From Pseudescherichia vulneris NBRC 102420 (GTDB lineage: Bacteria > Pseudomonadota > Gammaproteobacteria > Enterobacterales > Enterobacteriaceae): a DNA stretch of 64,000 nt. A program made the position numbers and the translations under genes. Every line of letters starts with the position of its first letter. Positions within the stretch are counted from its first letter, which is position 1. Below, one piece after another: positions 46,090-56,745 of the stretch. Location of the stretch: assembly GCF_000759795.1 (NCBI RefSeq), contig NZ_BBMZ01000002.1:434001-498000 (forward strand), in the 5' to 3' direction. The notes below the pieces were generated by a model. It was not told the origin of the DNA, ran no database searches, and saw only the letters and a program-made list of their open reading frames with translations.

Positions 46090-47310
46090 ATGGAAAAACA
46101 CTACGTCGGATCGGAAGTGGGTCAGTTACGCAGCGTAATGCTGCACCGTCCTAATCTGAGCCTGAAAAGACTGACGCCCTCTAATTGTCAGGAGCTGTTA
46201 TTTGATGATGTATTATCCGTCGAGCGCGCAGGTGAAGAGCACGATATTTTCGCCACTACCCTGCGTGAGCAGGGCGTTGAGGTGCTACTACTGACCGATC
46301 TCTTAACCCAGACGCTGGATACGCCAGACGCCAAGGAGTGGTTGCTGCAAACCCAGGTCTCTGACTACCGCCTGGGGCCCGCTTTTGCCAGCGATGTACG
46401 CGGCTGGCTGGCGGATATGCCCCATCGCGAGCTGGCCCGACGGTTAAGCGGCGGGCTGACCTACGGTGAAATACCGGCTTCGATTAACAATATGGTTGTC
46501 GATATTCATACCGCGAATGACTTTATTATGAAGCCGCTGCCTAACCATCTCTTTACCCGCGATACCTCCTGCTGGATATATAACGGCGTCTCCATCAATC
46601 CTATGGCAAAACCGGCCCGCCAGCGTGAGACCAATAATCTGCGGGCCATCTATCGCTGGCATCCGCTGTTTATTAATGGCGACTTTATTAAATATTTCGG
46701 TGACGAAGACATTAATTACGACCACGCCACCCTGGAGGGGGGCGATGTATTAGTCATTGGCCGGGGCACGGTATTAATCGGCCTGTCTGAACGCACCACG
46801 CCGCAGGGGGTCGAGTTCCTTGCCTCCGCCCTGTTCACCCACCGCCAGGCCGAACGCGTTATTGCCGTCGAGCTGCCGAAACACCGCTCCTGTATGCATC
46901 TCGATACGGTGATGACCCACGTCGATATCGACACCTTCTCCGTCTACCCGGAAGTGGTTCGCCCGGACGTGCAGTGCTGGATGCTCACGCCCAATGGCCA
47001 CGGTGGGATTGCCCGTCGCCAGGAGACGACCCTGCTGCGCGCACTGGAGAAAGCGCTGGGCGTCACGCAGATCCAGCTGATCACCACCGGCGGCGACGCC
47101 TTTGAGGCCGAGCGCGAGCAGTGGAACGACGCCAATAACGTACTGACCCTGCGCCCCGGCGTGGTGATCGGCTACGAGCGCAACGTCTGGACCAACGAGA
47201 AGTATGACAAGGCGGGGATCACCGTTCTGCCTATTCCAGGCGATGAACTGGGACGCGGACGCGGCGGCGCACGCTGCATGAGCTGTCCGCTGGAACGCGA
47301 CGCGATTTAA
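46090..47310 (+). CDS. arcA: Arginine deiminase
   Basis: A 406-residue enzyme converting arginine to citrulline and ammonia, the first step of the ADI pathway. Key motifs are N-terminal [45 protein letters not shown] and the C-terminal catalytic cysteine in GGARCMSC (C396). First gene of a five-gene set on one strand (arcA, arcC, arcB, arcD-like, argR-like), with arcC starting 15 bp after. The same order occurs between argI and pyrB in Salmonella. Confidence 0.95.
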   Translation: MEKHYVGSEVGQLRSVMLHRPNLSLKRLTPSNCQELLFDDVLSVERAGEEHDIFATTLREQGVEVLLLTDLLTQTLDTPDAKEWLLQTQVSDYRLGPAFASDVRGWLADMPHRELARRLSGGLTYGEIPASINNMVVDIHTANDFIMKPLPNHLFTRDTSCWIYNGVSINPMAKPARQRETNNLRAIYRWHPLFINGDFIKYFGDEDINYDHATLEGGDVLVIGRGTVLIGLSERTTPQGVEFLASALFTHRQAERVIAVELPKHRSCMHLDTVMTHVDIDTFSVYPEVVRPDVQCWMLTPNGHGGIARRQETTLLRALEKALGVTQIQLITTGGDAFEAEREQWNDANNVLTLRPGVVIGYERNVWTNEKYDKAGITVLPIPGDELGRGRGGARCMSCPLERDAI

Positions 47311-47325
47311 GGCAAGGAGCAGAGA

Positions 47326-48255
47326 ATGAAAACGGAGATGAAACCGACCCTCGTGGTCGCCCTTGGCGGCAACGCCCTGCTAAAACGCGGCGAGCCGCTG
47401 GAGGCCGCAATCCAGCGTAAAAATATCGATCTGGCTGCCGAGACGATTGCTCAGCTTACCCAGCGCTGGCGGGTGGTGCTGGTGCACGGCAACGGTCCGC
47501 AGGTGGGGCTGCTGGCGCTACAGAACAGCGCCTATACCGGCGTTACGCCCTATCCGCTGGATGTGCTGGGGGCCGAGAGTCAGGGCATGATTGGCTACAT
47601 GCTGCAACAGTCACTGAAAAACCGGCTGCCGAAATGCGAGGTCAGCGTCCTGCTGACTCAGGTGGCGGTGGATCCCGCCGATCCTGCCCTCGCCAATCCC
47701 ACGAAATACATTGGGCCGGTGTATGACCAGCCGCAGGCCGATGCGCTGGCCGCCGAAAAAGGGTGGTGCTTTAAAGCCGACGGCAGCTATTTCCGCCGCG
47801 TGGTTCCCTCCCCGCAGCCGATGCGCATCGTCGAGCGCGATGCAATCGAGGCGCTTCTCCAGCGCGGCCATCTGGTGATCTGCAACGGCGGTGGCGGTGT
47901 GCCGGTGGTTGAGCAGGCTGACGGCTTCCACGGTATTGAAGCGGTGATTGATAAAGACCTCTCTGCGGCGCTGCTGGCCCGCCAGCTGGAGGCCGACGCG
48001 CTGCTGATCCTCACCGATGCCGACGCGGTCTATCTCAACTGGGGTACGCCAGAACAGCGCCCGCTCGCCGAGGCCACACCACAGCAGCTGAGCGGGCTTA
48101 CCTTCGACGCCGGTTCGATGGGGCCAAAAATCGCCGCCTGCTGCCGCTTTGTGAAGACCTGCAATGGCATGGCCGGGATAGGCTCCCTGGCGGATGGCCC
48201 GGCCATTCTGCTCGGCGAGCGAGGAACCCTGATCCGCAACGATCCCCTTCAATAA
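47326..48255 (+). CDS. arcC: Carbamate kinase
   Basis: A 309-residue amino-acid-kinase-fold enzyme: VVALGGNALLKRG, HGNGPQVGLLALQ and ICNGGGGVPV. It transfers phosphate from carbamoyl phosphate to ADP, the ATP-yielding step of the ADI pathway. A helpful ribosome binding site (AAGGAGCAGAGA) precedes the start. Confidence 0.95.
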   Translation: MKTEMKPTLVVALGGNALLKRGEPLEAAIQRKNIDLAAETIAQLTQRWRVVLVHGNGPQVGLLALQNSAYTGVTPYPLDVLGAESQGMIGYMLQQSLKNRLPKCEVSVLLTQVAVDPADPALANPTKYIGPVYDQPQADALAAEKGWCFKADGSYFRRVVPSPQPMRIVERDAIEALLQRGHLVICNGGGGVPVVEQADGFHGIEAVIDKDLSAALLARQLEADALLILTDADAVYLNWGTPEQRPLAEATPQQLSGLTFDAGSMGPKIAACCRFVKTCNGMAGIGSLADGPAILLGERGTLIRNDPLQ

Positions 48256-48273
48256 ATAGATTAAGGATGACGT

Positions 48274-49278
<1,005 letters not shown>

Positions 49279-49328
49279 CCACTCCGGGCGTCGCGGCATC
49301 TGCGACGCCCAAACAGGGAGAACACCCT

Positions 49329-50732
49329 ATGCGCAGATTTAAATTCCCCTCTGCTTACACCATTCTGTTTATCCTGATCGCGCTGGTTGCCGCGCTGAGC
49401 TGGATTGTCCCGGCCGGGCACTATCAGATGGTCATGAACGAGACGCTGGGCAAAGAGGTCCCCGTCGCAGGCACCTATGCGCACGTTGCGGCCCAACCGC
49501 AGGGGATCGTGTCCGTTATTATGGCCCCCATCAGCGGCCTGTACGATCCCGATACCGGTCAGGCGGGCGCAATTGACGTTGCGCTATTTGTGCTGATCAT
49601 CGGCGGCTTTCTGGGGATCGTCAATAAAACCGGGGCCATCGACGCCGGGATCGAACGCGTCACGCAGAAGCTCAGCGGCCGCGAAGAGTGGATGATTCCG
49701 ATCCTGATGGGGCTGTTTGCCGCAGGCGGTACGATCTACGGCATGGCAGAAGAGTCGCTGCCGTTCTACACCCTGCTGGTGCCGGTCATGATGGCGGCAC
49801 GCTTCGATCCACTGGTCGCCGCCTCTACGGTGCTGCTGGGGGCAGGCATCGGCACGCTCGGCTCCACGATAAACCCCTTCGCCACGGTGATTGCCGCCAA
49901 CGCGGCGGGCATTCCGTTTACCACTGGCATCTGGCTGCGCGTGGCGCTGCTGGTGGCGGGCTGGCTTATCTGCGTCGCGTGGGTCATGCGCTATGCGCGT
50001 CAGGTACGGCAGAATCCCAGCAAATCCGTCGTGGCGGATAAGCAGGACGAGAACATCGCCCACTTCCTGGGGGGCAAGCGCCAGCAGGATCTGGCCTTCA
50101 CCGGCACGCGCAAGCTGATCCTGGTTATCTTCGCCCTCGCGTTTGCGGTGATGATCTACGGCGTGGCGGTGCTGGGCTGGTGGATGGGGCAGATCTCCGG
50201 TGTCTTTCTGGCGGCGGCCATTATTACCGGGCTGCTGGCCCGCATGAGCGAGGAGGAGCTGACCTCCACCTTTATTGACGGCGCGCGGGATCTGCTTGGC
50301 GTGGCGTTAATTATCGGTATTGCCCGCGGCATCGTGGTGGTGATGGACAAGGGCATGATTACCCATACCATCCTGCACAGCGCCGAGGGGCTGGTGGGCG
50401 GCCTCTCCAGCATGGTGTTTATTAACGTGATGTACTGGCTGGAGGTAGTGCTCTCTTTTCTGGTGCCCTCCTCCTCGGGGCTGGCGGTGCTGACCATGCC
50501 GATCATGGCGCCGCTGGCAGATTTTGCCCGCGTCGATCGCGATCTGGTGGTCACTACCTACCAGGCCGCGTCCGGCATTGTCAATCTGGTTACCCCCACC
50601 TCGGCGGTGGTGATGGGCGGGCTGGCGATTGCCCGCGTGCCTTACGTCCGCTATCTGAAGTGGGTTGCGCCGCTGCTGCTAATGCTGACCGTGCTGATCT
50701 GCCTGATATTGAGCCTCGGCGCGCTGCTTTAA
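49329..50732 (+). CDS. arcD: YfcC-family membrane transporter (probable arginine/ornithine antiporter)
   Basis: A 467-residue polytopic protein of the YfcC/DcuC-like (DUF-type ion transporter) superfamily: about 12 helices, GIGTLGSTINPFATVIAANAAG (about 178), FLVPSSSGLAVLTMPIMAPLADFA (about 380) with duplicated re-entrant-like motifs. Position in the arc operon suggests exchange of ornithine for arginine. It is not sequence-similar to the classical ArcD antiporter family, so the symbol is by context. Confidence 0.75.
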   Translation: MRRFKFPSAYTILFILIALVAALSWIVPAGHYQMVMNETLGKEVPVAGTYAHVAAQPQGIVSVIMAPISGLYDPDTGQAGAIDVALFVLIIGGFLGIVNKTGAIDAGIERVTQKLSGREEWMIPILMGLFAAGGTIYGMAEESLPFYTLLVPVMMAARFDPLVAASTVLLGAGIGTLGSTINPFATVIAANAAGIPFTTGIWLRVALLVAGWLICVAWVMRYARQVRQNPSKSVVADKQDENIAHFLGGKRQQDLAFTGTRKLILVIFALAFAVMIYGVAVLGWWMGQISGVFLAAAIITGLLARMSEEELTSTFIDGARDLLGVALIIGIARGIVVVMDKGMITHTILHSAEGLVGGLSSMVFINVMYWLEVVLSFLVPSSSGLAVLTMPIMAPLADFARVDRDLVVTTYQAASGIVNLVTPTSAVVMGGLAIARVPYVRYLKWVAPLLLMLTVLICLILSLGALL

Positions 50733-50753
50733 CCACCACAGGGAGGAAAGAGT

Positions 50754-51245
50754 ATGAAGGACTATCGCGACTGCTCCACCAGAGAACAGCAGCAGTTGGC
50801 CGCCTGTCGACGACTGGTGACCGAGAAGAGCTATCTGTCGCAGGAGGCGATCCGCCGGGACCTCCAGCGGCACGGCTTTGACGGCATCAGCCAGTCCACG
50901 GTATCGCGCCTGCTGAAGCTGCTGGGGATTATCAAGATCCGCAATGCCAAGGGGCAGCGGATCTATGCCCTCAATCCGCAGCTGCGCCCGGCACCGGATG
51001 CCACCCGCTGCCTCTCCGATATGGTGCTTAACGTCGAGCATAATCGCGAGTTTATTCTTATTCATACCGCTGCGGGATACGGGCGAGCGGTAGCCCGCAT
51101 CCTTGACTACCACGCGCTGCCGGAGATCCTTGGCGTAGTGGCAGGCAGCAGCATCGTCTGGGTCGCCCCGCGTGACGTGCAGCGTACCGCCCAGGTGCGC
51201 AACCGCGTTAACCATCTACTAAAAATGCATATATATGCAAAATAA
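50754..51245 (+). CDS. ArgR-family repressor with altered ligand site
   Basis: A 163-residue protein with an ArgR winged helix (TEKSYLSQEAIRRDLQRHGFDGISQSTVSRLLKLLG, about 22-56) and the hexamerisation domain (EFILIHTAAGYGRAVARILDYH, then EILGVVAGSSIVWVAP). E. coli ArgR has GDD at the position of GSS here; those aspartates (D128, D129) bind L-arginine. The glutamine at the partner position (Q106) is replaced by arginine. Last gene of the arc set, with a good ribosome binding site (GGGAGGAAAGAGT). It may sense another ligand or act without one; gene names argR2 or arcR-like would be by context only. Confidence 0.85.
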   Translation: MKDYRDCSTREQQQLAACRRLVTEKSYLSQEAIRRDLQRHGFDGISQSTVSRLLKLLGIIKIRNAKGQRIYALNPQLRPAPDATRCLSDMVLNVEHNREFILIHTAAGYGRAVARILDYHALPEILGVVAGSSIVWVAPRDVQRTAQVRNRVNHLLKMHIYAK

Positions 51246-51278
51246 CCGTTTACTTCTGATAAATAGCGCATCGATCCC

Positions 51279-51306
51279 TTGATTCGCATTATGAGCTGAG
51301 TATAAT
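51279..51306 (+). promoter_or_regulatory. pyrBI promoter
   Basis: -35 TTGATT (51279-51284), 16-bp spacer, perfect -10 TATAAT (51301-51306), 26 bp before the pyrL start. The G/C plus T-poor initial transcript differs from the E. coli TATAATG...TTTG context, so UTP-dependent slippage cannot be asserted. Confidence 0.75.
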
Positions 51307-51331
51307 CGCCGACAATTTGCCGGGAGGAAGC

Positions 51332-51478
51332 ATGGTCAAGTCCGTTCGACACACTGTCTCACCGCGCCTGAAAGAGGGCGCTGGCCTGCCGTTTTTCTTC
51401 CCAATGCTCACCTATTTCTATAGCCCCTCTTTTGAGGGGCTTTTTTTTGCGCAGACGTCAGGAGATAACCATGGCTAA
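51332..51478 (+). CDS. pyrL: pyrBI operon leader peptide PyrL
   Basis: A 48-codon leader ([16 protein letters not shown] start), preceded by GGGAGGAAGC. It contains the LPFFFP segment conserved with E. coli PyrL, where U-rich Phe codons make RNA polymerase pausing depend on UTP. The frame continues through the attenuator hairpin and ends 8 nt inside pyrB. Coupled ribosome-polymerase movement through the leader would prevent termination when UTP is low. Confidence 0.88.
   Translation: MVKSVRHTVSPRLKEGAGLPFFFPMLTYFYSPSFEGLFFAQTSGDNHG
51422..51448 (+). terminator. pyrBI attenuator
   Basis: Perfect AGCCCCTC/GAGGGGCT 8-bp stem with a TTTT loop and eight Ts, 23 bp before the pyrB start and inside the pyrL frame: a textbook intrinsic attenuator. 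Confidence 0.95.
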
Positions 51479-52403
51479 TCCGCTCTATCAGAAACATATC
51501 ATTTCCATAAACGATCTCAGCCGCGAAGAACTGGAACTGGTGCTGGAGACCGCTGCCAGCCTGAAGGCTAACCCGCAGCCGGAGCTGCTGAAGCACAAGG
51601 TGATCGCCAGCTGCTTCTTTGAGGCTTCTACCCGCACCCGCCTGTCGTTTGAGACCGCGATGCACCGCCTGGGCGCAAGCGTGGTCGGCTTCTCCGACAG
51701 CAGCAACACCTCGCTGGGTAAAAAAGGCGAGACCCTGGCGGACACCATCTCCGTGATCGGCACCTACGTTGACGCCATTGTGATGCGCCACCCGCAGGAG
51801 GGCGCGGCGCGGCTGGCCACCGAGTTCTCCGGCGGTATTCCGGTATTGAACGCGGGCGACGGCGCAAACCAGCACCCGACCCAGACCCTGCTCGATCTCT
51901 TTACCATTCAGGAGACCCAGGGCCGACTGGAGAACCTCAATATCGCGATGGTGGGCGACCTCAAGTATGGCCGCACCGTCCACTCGCTGGCCCAGGCGCT
52001 GGCGAAGTTCAACGGCAACCGCTTCCTGTTTATCGCCCCCGATGCGCTGGCGATGCCGCAGTACATCCTCGATATGCTGGATGAGCGCGGGATCGCCTGG
52101 AGCCAGCACGCCACCATCGAAGAGGTGATCCCGGAGGTGGATATCCTTTACATGACCCGCGTGCAGAAAGAGCGTCTGGATCCGTCCGAGTATGCCAACG
52201 TGAAGGCGCAGTTTGTCCTGCGCGCCAGTGACCTGCACAGCGCCCGCAGCAATATGAAGGTGCTGCACCCGCTGCCGCGCGTCGATGAAATTGCTACCGA
52301 CGTGGATAAGACGCCGCACGCCTGGTACTTCCAGCAGGCGGGCAACGGCATCTATGCTCGTCAGGCGCTGCTGGCGCTGGTGCTTAACCGCGATTTGGCC
52401 TAA
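51471..52403 (+). CDS. pyrB: Aspartate carbamoyltransferase catalytic subunit
   Basis: A 310-residue catalytic chain: carbamoyl phosphate motif [12 protein letters not shown] (about 53), [18 protein letters not shown] (about 134), [20 protein letters not shown] (about 266). Start at MANPLYQKH behind AGGAGATAACC; the longer frame upstream is the attenuator. It makes carbamoyl aspartate. Third carbamoyltransferase gene in this cluster after argI and arcB. Confidence 0.97.
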   Translation: MANPLYQKHIISINDLSREELELVLETAASLKANPQPELLKHKVIASCFFEASTRTRLSFETAMHRLGASVVGFSDSSNTSLGKKGETLADTISVIGTYVDAIVMRHPQEGAARLATEFSGGIPVLNAGDGANQHPTQTLLDLFTIQETQGRLENLNIAMVGDLKYGRTVHSLAQALAKFNGNRFLFIAPDALAMPQYILDMLDERGIAWSQHATIEEVIPEVDILYMTRVQKERLDPSEYANVKAQFVLRASDLHSARSNMKVLHPLPRVDEIATDVDKTPHAWYFQQAGNGIYARQALLALVLNRDLA

Positions 52404-52422
52404 CAAAGGGGGGGGAAACAAG

Positions 52423-52890
52423 ATGACACACGACAACAAACTGCAGGTCGAAGCGATTAAACGCGGCACGGTGATCGACCATATCCCGGCGCAGGTGGGC
52501 TTTAAGCTGCTGACCCTGTTTAAGCTGACCGAAACCGATCAGCGGATCACCATTGGCCTGAATCTGCCCTCAGGTGAGATGGGCCGCAAGGATCTGATCA
52601 AGATCGAAAACACCTTCCTCACCGACGAACAGGTTAACCAGCTGGCGCTCTATGCCCCACAGGCGACGGTGAACCGCATCGACGACTATGAGGTGGTAGG
52701 CAAGTCGCGGCCTAACCTGCCGTCGCGCATCGAGGCGGTGCTGATCTGCCCCAACAGCAACTGCATCAGCCACGCCGAGCCGGTATTCTCCAGCTTTGCA
52801 GTGAAGCAGCGCACCAACGACATTGCCCTGAAGTGCAAATACTGCGAGAAAGAGTTTTCTCACACGGTGGTGCTGTCACACACCCGTTAA
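52423..52890 (+). CDS. pyrI: Aspartate carbamoyltransferase regulatory subunit
   Basis: A 155-residue regulatory chain with the nucleotide-binding N-terminal domain ([21 protein letters not shown]) and a C-terminal zinc domain with four cysteines (CPNSNC and CKYCEKEF). Binds CTP/UTP for inhibition and ATP for activation of PyrB. 20 bp after pyrB, start behind AGGGGGGGG. Confidence 0.97.
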   Translation: MTHDNKLQVEAIKRGTVIDHIPAQVGFKLLTLFKLTETDQRITIGLNLPSGEMGRKDLIKIENTFLTDEQVNQLALYAPQATVNRIDDYEVVGKSRPNLPSRIEAVLICPNSNCISHAEPVFSSFAVKQRTNDIALKCKYCEKEFSHTVVLSHTR

Positions 52891-52964
52891 TTCAGATTGG
52901 TCATCGCCTCCGCGCTGCCTATAATGGCGCGGAACCTCAATACCATTCGCTTTCAGGAGAAATC

Positions 52965-53351
52965 ATGACAAAAATCATCGCGACGGAAAATGCACCGGCA
53001 GCCATTGGTCCTTACGTTCAGGCGGTCGATCTCGGCAATATGATCCTTACGTCTGGCCAGATCCCGGTCGATCCAAAAACCGGCAGCGTGCCGGAGGATA
53101 TCGCCGCTCAGGCGCGCCAGTCGCTGGATAACGTTAAGGCTATCGTGGAAGCCGCTGGCCTGAAGGTAGGCGATATTGTTAAAACCACGGTGTTCGTGAA
53201 AGATCTCAACGATTTCGCCACCGTTAACGCAACCTACGAAGCGTTCTTTAACGAGCACCAGGCTGCCTTCCCGGCGCGCTCCTGCGTAGAAGTCGCCCGC
53301 CTGCCGAAAGACGTGAAGATCGAGATCGAAGCGATCGCCGTACGTCGTTAA
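52965..53351 (+). CDS. ridA: Enamine/imine deaminase RidA
   Basis: A 128-residue trimeric protein matching E. coli RidA (YjgF): IATENAPAAIGPYVQAVDLGNMILTSGQIPVDP, and the Arg in PARSCVEVARLPKDVKIEIEAIA that binds the substrate carboxylate. It hydrolyses reactive 2-aminoacrylate from PLP enzymes. Start behind AGGAGAAATC. Downstream of pyrI as in E. coli. Confidence 0.97.
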   Translation: MTKIIATENAPAAIGPYVQAVDLGNMILTSGQIPVDPKTGSVPEDIAAQARQSLDNVKAIVEAAGLKVGDIVKTTVFVKDLNDFATVNATYEAFFNEHQAAFPARSCVEVARLPKDVKIEIEAIAVRR

Positions 53352-53363
53352 TCGACCGTGCAA

Positions 53364-53390
53364 CGCCGGGTAGCACCGTGATGCCCGGCG
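53364..53390. repeat. REP-like inverted repeat after ridA
   Basis: CGCCGGG...CCCGGCG, 7-bp perfect arms with a 13-nt centre; REP-type palindrome 12 bp after the ridA stop. It could also slow RNA decay. Confidence 0.6.
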
Positions 53391-53422
53391 GTAAGCGGCC
53401 TGCTTCGTCAGGGAGGATGTTA

Positions 53423-53875
53423 ATGGCAAAACCACGTTTTACCGATGAGCAAATCGCCGCTTTTCTCGATCAGGCTAAACGCGGCACACCCGACCACGAA
53501 CTGTGCGAAAAATATGGCTTTAGCCACAGCACGCTGCGGCGCTGGCAGGCGTTACACGCTGAAGGCATCCGAGGCGAGTTAAAGCAGGCAGAATCCTCCG
53601 CAGGGCTCGTCTTTCTGGCTGCTATCGCTGCCGCTCTGTTACTCACCCTTGCCTTCTCGAAAGCGGTTGGCGCGCTGGTGATGCCCCTCTTTATCCTCTA
53701 CTGCCTCTACTATATCCGCCGCTATCGCAGCATCTCGGCAAAGCATATTAAAGCGGAAAACACCTCTCTCGCGCGCACGGGATTAGGGTCAAATAACGCG
53801 TTTTACCAGTTTTGCTGGCTCGCCCTGATTCTTCTTGGCTGCGCCTGTGGATACGGCCTCGTACAGCTGCTCTGA
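53423..53875 (+). CDS. HTH-plus-membrane hypothetical protein
   Basis: A 150-residue protein. Residues 5-45 (FTDEQIAAFLDQAKRGTPDHELCEKYGFSHSTLRRWQALH) form a helix-turn-helix of the IS3-type transposase OrfA/terminase kind. Residues about 60-95 and 128-149 are hydrophobic helices. The combination suggests a membrane-tethered DNA-binding protein or a domesticated transposase segment; I know no named family. Start behind GGGAGGATGTTA. Sits between ridA and mgtA on the plus strand, 11 bp from the convergent mgtA end. Confidence 0.6.
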   Translation: MAKPRFTDEQIAAFLDQAKRGTPDHELCEKYGFSHSTLRRWQALHAEGIRGELKQAESSAGLVFLAAIAAALLLTLAFSKAVGALVMPLFILYCLYYIRRYRSISAKHIKAENTSLARTGLGSNNAFYQFCWLALILLGCACGYGLVQLL

Positions 53876-53885
53876 AGACGATCGC

Positions 53886-56594
53886 TTACTGCCGCTCATA
53901 CCGACGGCTGTAGAACCCTTTGACCAGCTGGGTTAACGCCATATACCCCGCCAGAATCGCAATCAGCCACGGGAAGTAACTCAGCGGCAGAGCCTGAAGC
54001 TGCAAATAGCTCGCCAGCGGTGAGAAGGGCAGCGCGATCCCGATGACCATCACCAGCAGCGTCATGAGCATCAGCGGCCAGGCGGCACGGCTCTGGATAA
54101 ACGGGATCCGCCGGGTACGGATCATATGCACAATCAGGGTTTGCGACAGCAGCCCGACGACAAACCAACCAGACTGAAACAGCCCCTGCTCTGCTGGCGT
54201 ATTGGCGTGAAAGACAAACCACATCAGGCAGAAGGTCAGAATGTCGAAAATAGAGCTGATCGGGCCAAAGAACAGCATGAAGCGCCCAAGATCGGCGGGG
54301 TTCCACCGCTGCGGCTTGCGGATCTGCTCCTCATCCACGTTATCAAACGGGATCGCCACCTGAGAAAGATCGTACATCAGGTTCTGTACCAGCAGATGCA
54401 GGGGCAGCATCGGCAAAAAGGGCAGAAATGCGCTGGCGACCAGAACGCTAAAGACGTTGCCAAAGTTAGAGCTGGCGGTAATTTTTATGTACTTCAGCAT
54501 GTTGGCAAAGGTACGGCGGCCTTCAATCACCCCGGCTTCCAGCACCATCAGGCTCTTCTCCAGCAGGATGATGTCTGCGGCTTCACGCGCGATATCTACC
54601 GCGCCATCCACGGAGATGCCGATATCCGCCGCCCGCAGCGCCGGAGCATCATTAATGCCGTCCCCCATAAAGCCCACCACGTGCCCCTCGCGGCGCAGAA
54701 GCGAGACGATGCGCTCCTTGTGCAGCGGCGTCAGGCGAGCAAACAGCGTGGTACGCTGCGCCAGCTGAGCCAGCTCGTCATCGGAGAGCGTTTCAATGTC
54801 GCTGCCCGTGACCGCCTCGCCCGCCTCCAGCCCTACTTCGTGGCATACCTTCGCCGCCACCAGCTCGCTGTCGCCGGTGAGGATTTTTACGCTAATGCCG
54901 CTGGCCTTCAGCGCTTTTAGCGCCGGGGCGGTAGTCTCCTTCGGTGGATCGAGGAAGGCAATGTAGCCTTCGAGGATCAGATCGGACTCGTCGATGCGCT
55001 GGTAGTCCCCTTCCCGTGCCGGCAGGATCTTACCGGCAACGGCGACCACGCGTAGCCCCTGGCGGTTGAGATTATCGGTCACGCGTCTGATGCGGCGCAG
55101 CATGGTCTCATCTAGCGGAACGATATCGTCGTGGTAGCGCACCTGAGTACAGACGCTGAGGATCTCCTGCAATGCGCCCTTACAGATCAGCTGGTGCACG
55201 TCGGCCTGCTCGCTGACTACGACCGACATCCGGCGGCGCTCGAAATCAAACGGGATCTCATCCACCTTTTGCCAGCGGTTTGAGAGCGTGCGGGCAGACG
55301 CTTCATCAGTGCCTTCCAGCACCGCGACATCGAGCAGATTTTTTAAACCGGTCTGGTAGTGGCTGTTTAGCCAGGCATTGTGCAGAACGCGCGTGCTCGT
55401 GTTGCCGGAGATATCGGTGTGGTGCTCCAGCACAATTTTATCCTGGGTTAGCGTGCCGGTTTTGTCGGTACAGATGATGTCCATTGCGCCAAAGTTCTGG
55501 ATAGCATCAAGATGCTTCACGATCACTTTCTGCTTTGACAGCTTCACCGCGCCCCGCGCCAGGGTTGAGGTCACGATCATCGGCAGCATCTCAGGGGTTA
55601 ACCCCACGGCAACCGAGAGTGCAAACAGCGCCGCCTCCCACCAGTCGCCTTTGGTGTAGCCGTTGATCAGCAGCACAATTGGCGTCATCACCATCATAAA
55701 GCGGATCAGCAGCAGGCTGACGCGGCTGATGCCTTTTTGAAAGGCGTTTGGCTCGCTCTCCTGCTCGCTCACGCGCCCGGCGAGCTGCCCAAACCAGGTA
55801 TCGCCCCCGGTAGCAATAACCAACGCCTGCGCGCTCCCACTGACTACCGTGGTGCCCATAAAGCACAGCGTATCGCACTCCAGCGGATTACCTTGTTGCG
55901 GGTGACGGCTGGACGCCACTTTCTCCACCGGCAGCGACTCACCGGTAAGCGACGACTGGGCGACAAAGAGATCCCGCGCCTGAAAAATGCGTAAGTCTGC
56001 CGGGATCATGTCCCCGGCTGAGAGTTTAATGATATCGCCAACCACCAGCCGATCGAGTGGCAGCTCAAGCCACGCGCTCTCGCCCTTCTCGTTAATAACG
56101 CGCAGAACCGTGGCGGTGTTGCTGACCATCGCCTTGAGCGCATCGGCCGCTCTGGTGGAGCGCGCCTCCTGAACAAAATTCAGCAGGGTAGCGATCCCGA
56201 CCATCAGCGCGATAACGCCCGCGGCAAAGAGATCTTCCGTAGCATAGGAGACAATGCCAAGCGCGGTAAGCAGCAGGTTAAAGGGGTTGCGATAGCATAG
56301 CCACAGGTGCACCCACCATGGTGCAGGCGTCTCTGACGGAAGCGCGTTGTCACCATGAGCGGCGCGGCTCTTTTCTACTTCCCCCGCATTCAACCCCTCA
56401 GGATGGGAGTGAAATTCCTGCCACAGCGCGTGCTTCTCCAGCGCCGCCGCGCGCAGGCACTGCGCCGTCAGGGTTGGCGGAATGGCTGCGCCAGCCACAT
56501 TTTTCGCATTTGGCAACGGATCGCGCTGCACCAGACGGCGCGGCAGATGACGGTTCAGCCGCAGACGCAGCCAGCGAGTAATATTGATAAGCAT
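53886..56594 (-). CDS. mgtA: Mg2+-transporting P-type ATPase MgtA
   Basis: A 902-residue P3B-type ATPase: phosphorylated aspartate in CTDKTGTLTQDKI, TGES loop (LTGESLPVEK), hinge GDGINDAPAL, and ten-helix arrangement with the C-terminal block from about residue 690. It imports Mg2+ (and Ni2+) under low magnesium. Upstream there is an mgtL leader and a PhoP box; the leader length of about 270 nt is that of E. coli. Membrane location. Confidence 0.97.
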   Translation of the reverse strand: MLINITRWLRLRLNRHLPRRLVQRDPLPNAKNVAGAAIPPTLTAQCLRAAALEKHALWQEFHSHPEGLNAGEVEKSRAAHGDNALPSETPAPWWVHLWLCYRNPFNLLLTALGIVSYATEDLFAAGVIALMVGIATLLNFVQEARSTRAADALKAMVSNTATVLRVINEKGESAWLELPLDRLVVGDIIKLSAGDMIPADLRIFQARDLFVAQSSLTGESLPVEKVASSRHPQQGNPLECDTLCFMGTTVVSGSAQALVIATGGDTWFGQLAGRVSEQESEPNAFQKGISRVSLLLIRFMMVMTPIVLLINGYTKGDWWEAALFALSVAVGLTPEMLPMIVTSTLARGAVKLSKQKVIVKHLDAIQNFGAMDIICTDKTGTLTQDKIVLEHHTDISGNTSTRVLHNAWLNSHYQTGLKNLLDVAVLEGTDEASARTLSNRWQKVDEIPFDFERRRMSVVVSEQADVHQLICKGALQEILSVCTQVRYHDDIVPLDETMLRRIRRVTDNLNRQGLRVVAVAGKILPAREGDYQRIDESDLILEGYIAFLDPPKETTAPALKALKASGISVKILTGDSELVAAKVCHEVGLEAGEAVTGSDIETLSDDELAQLAQRTTLFARLTPLHKERIVSLLRREGHVVGFMGDGINDAPALRAADIGISVDGAVDIAREAADIILLEKSLMVLEAGVIEGRRTFANMLKYIKITASSNFGNVFSVLVASAFLPFLPMLPLHLLVQNLMYDLSQVAIPFDNVDEEQIRKPQRWNPADLGRFMLFFGPISSIFDILTFCLMWFVFHANTPAEQGLFQSGWFVVGLLSQTLIVHMIRTRRIPFIQSRAAWPLMLMTLLVMVIGIALPFSPLASYLQLQALPLSYFPWLIAILAGYMALTQLVKGFYSRRYERQ

Positions 56595-56711
56595 GATATG
56601 TCCCCCACGCTCGCCGCAGCGAGCGCAGTTCAGCCATCAGGCGTGGCAAAGCCGTACCTGACAGGCACTGAAAAATTTATGCAGGAACGTTCAGGACGCT
56701 ACTGCCCTACG

Positions 56712-56745
56712 CATCCGGTAAGGCAATAACGTGAGGCTTACCGGA
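56712..56745 (-). promoter_or_regulatory. mgtA leader stem-loop
   Basis: CCGGTAAG...CTTACCGG pairing in the mgtA 5' leader, beginning at the mgtL stop codon. In E. coli and Salmonella alternative leader folding controls Rho-dependent termination in response to Mg2+ and to mgtL translation. The position here suits that switch. Confidence 0.6.

Noticed and set aside
51408-52469. 353-codon minus-strand frame across pyrB
   Set aside because: Antisense shadow of pyrB with shadow-type composition.
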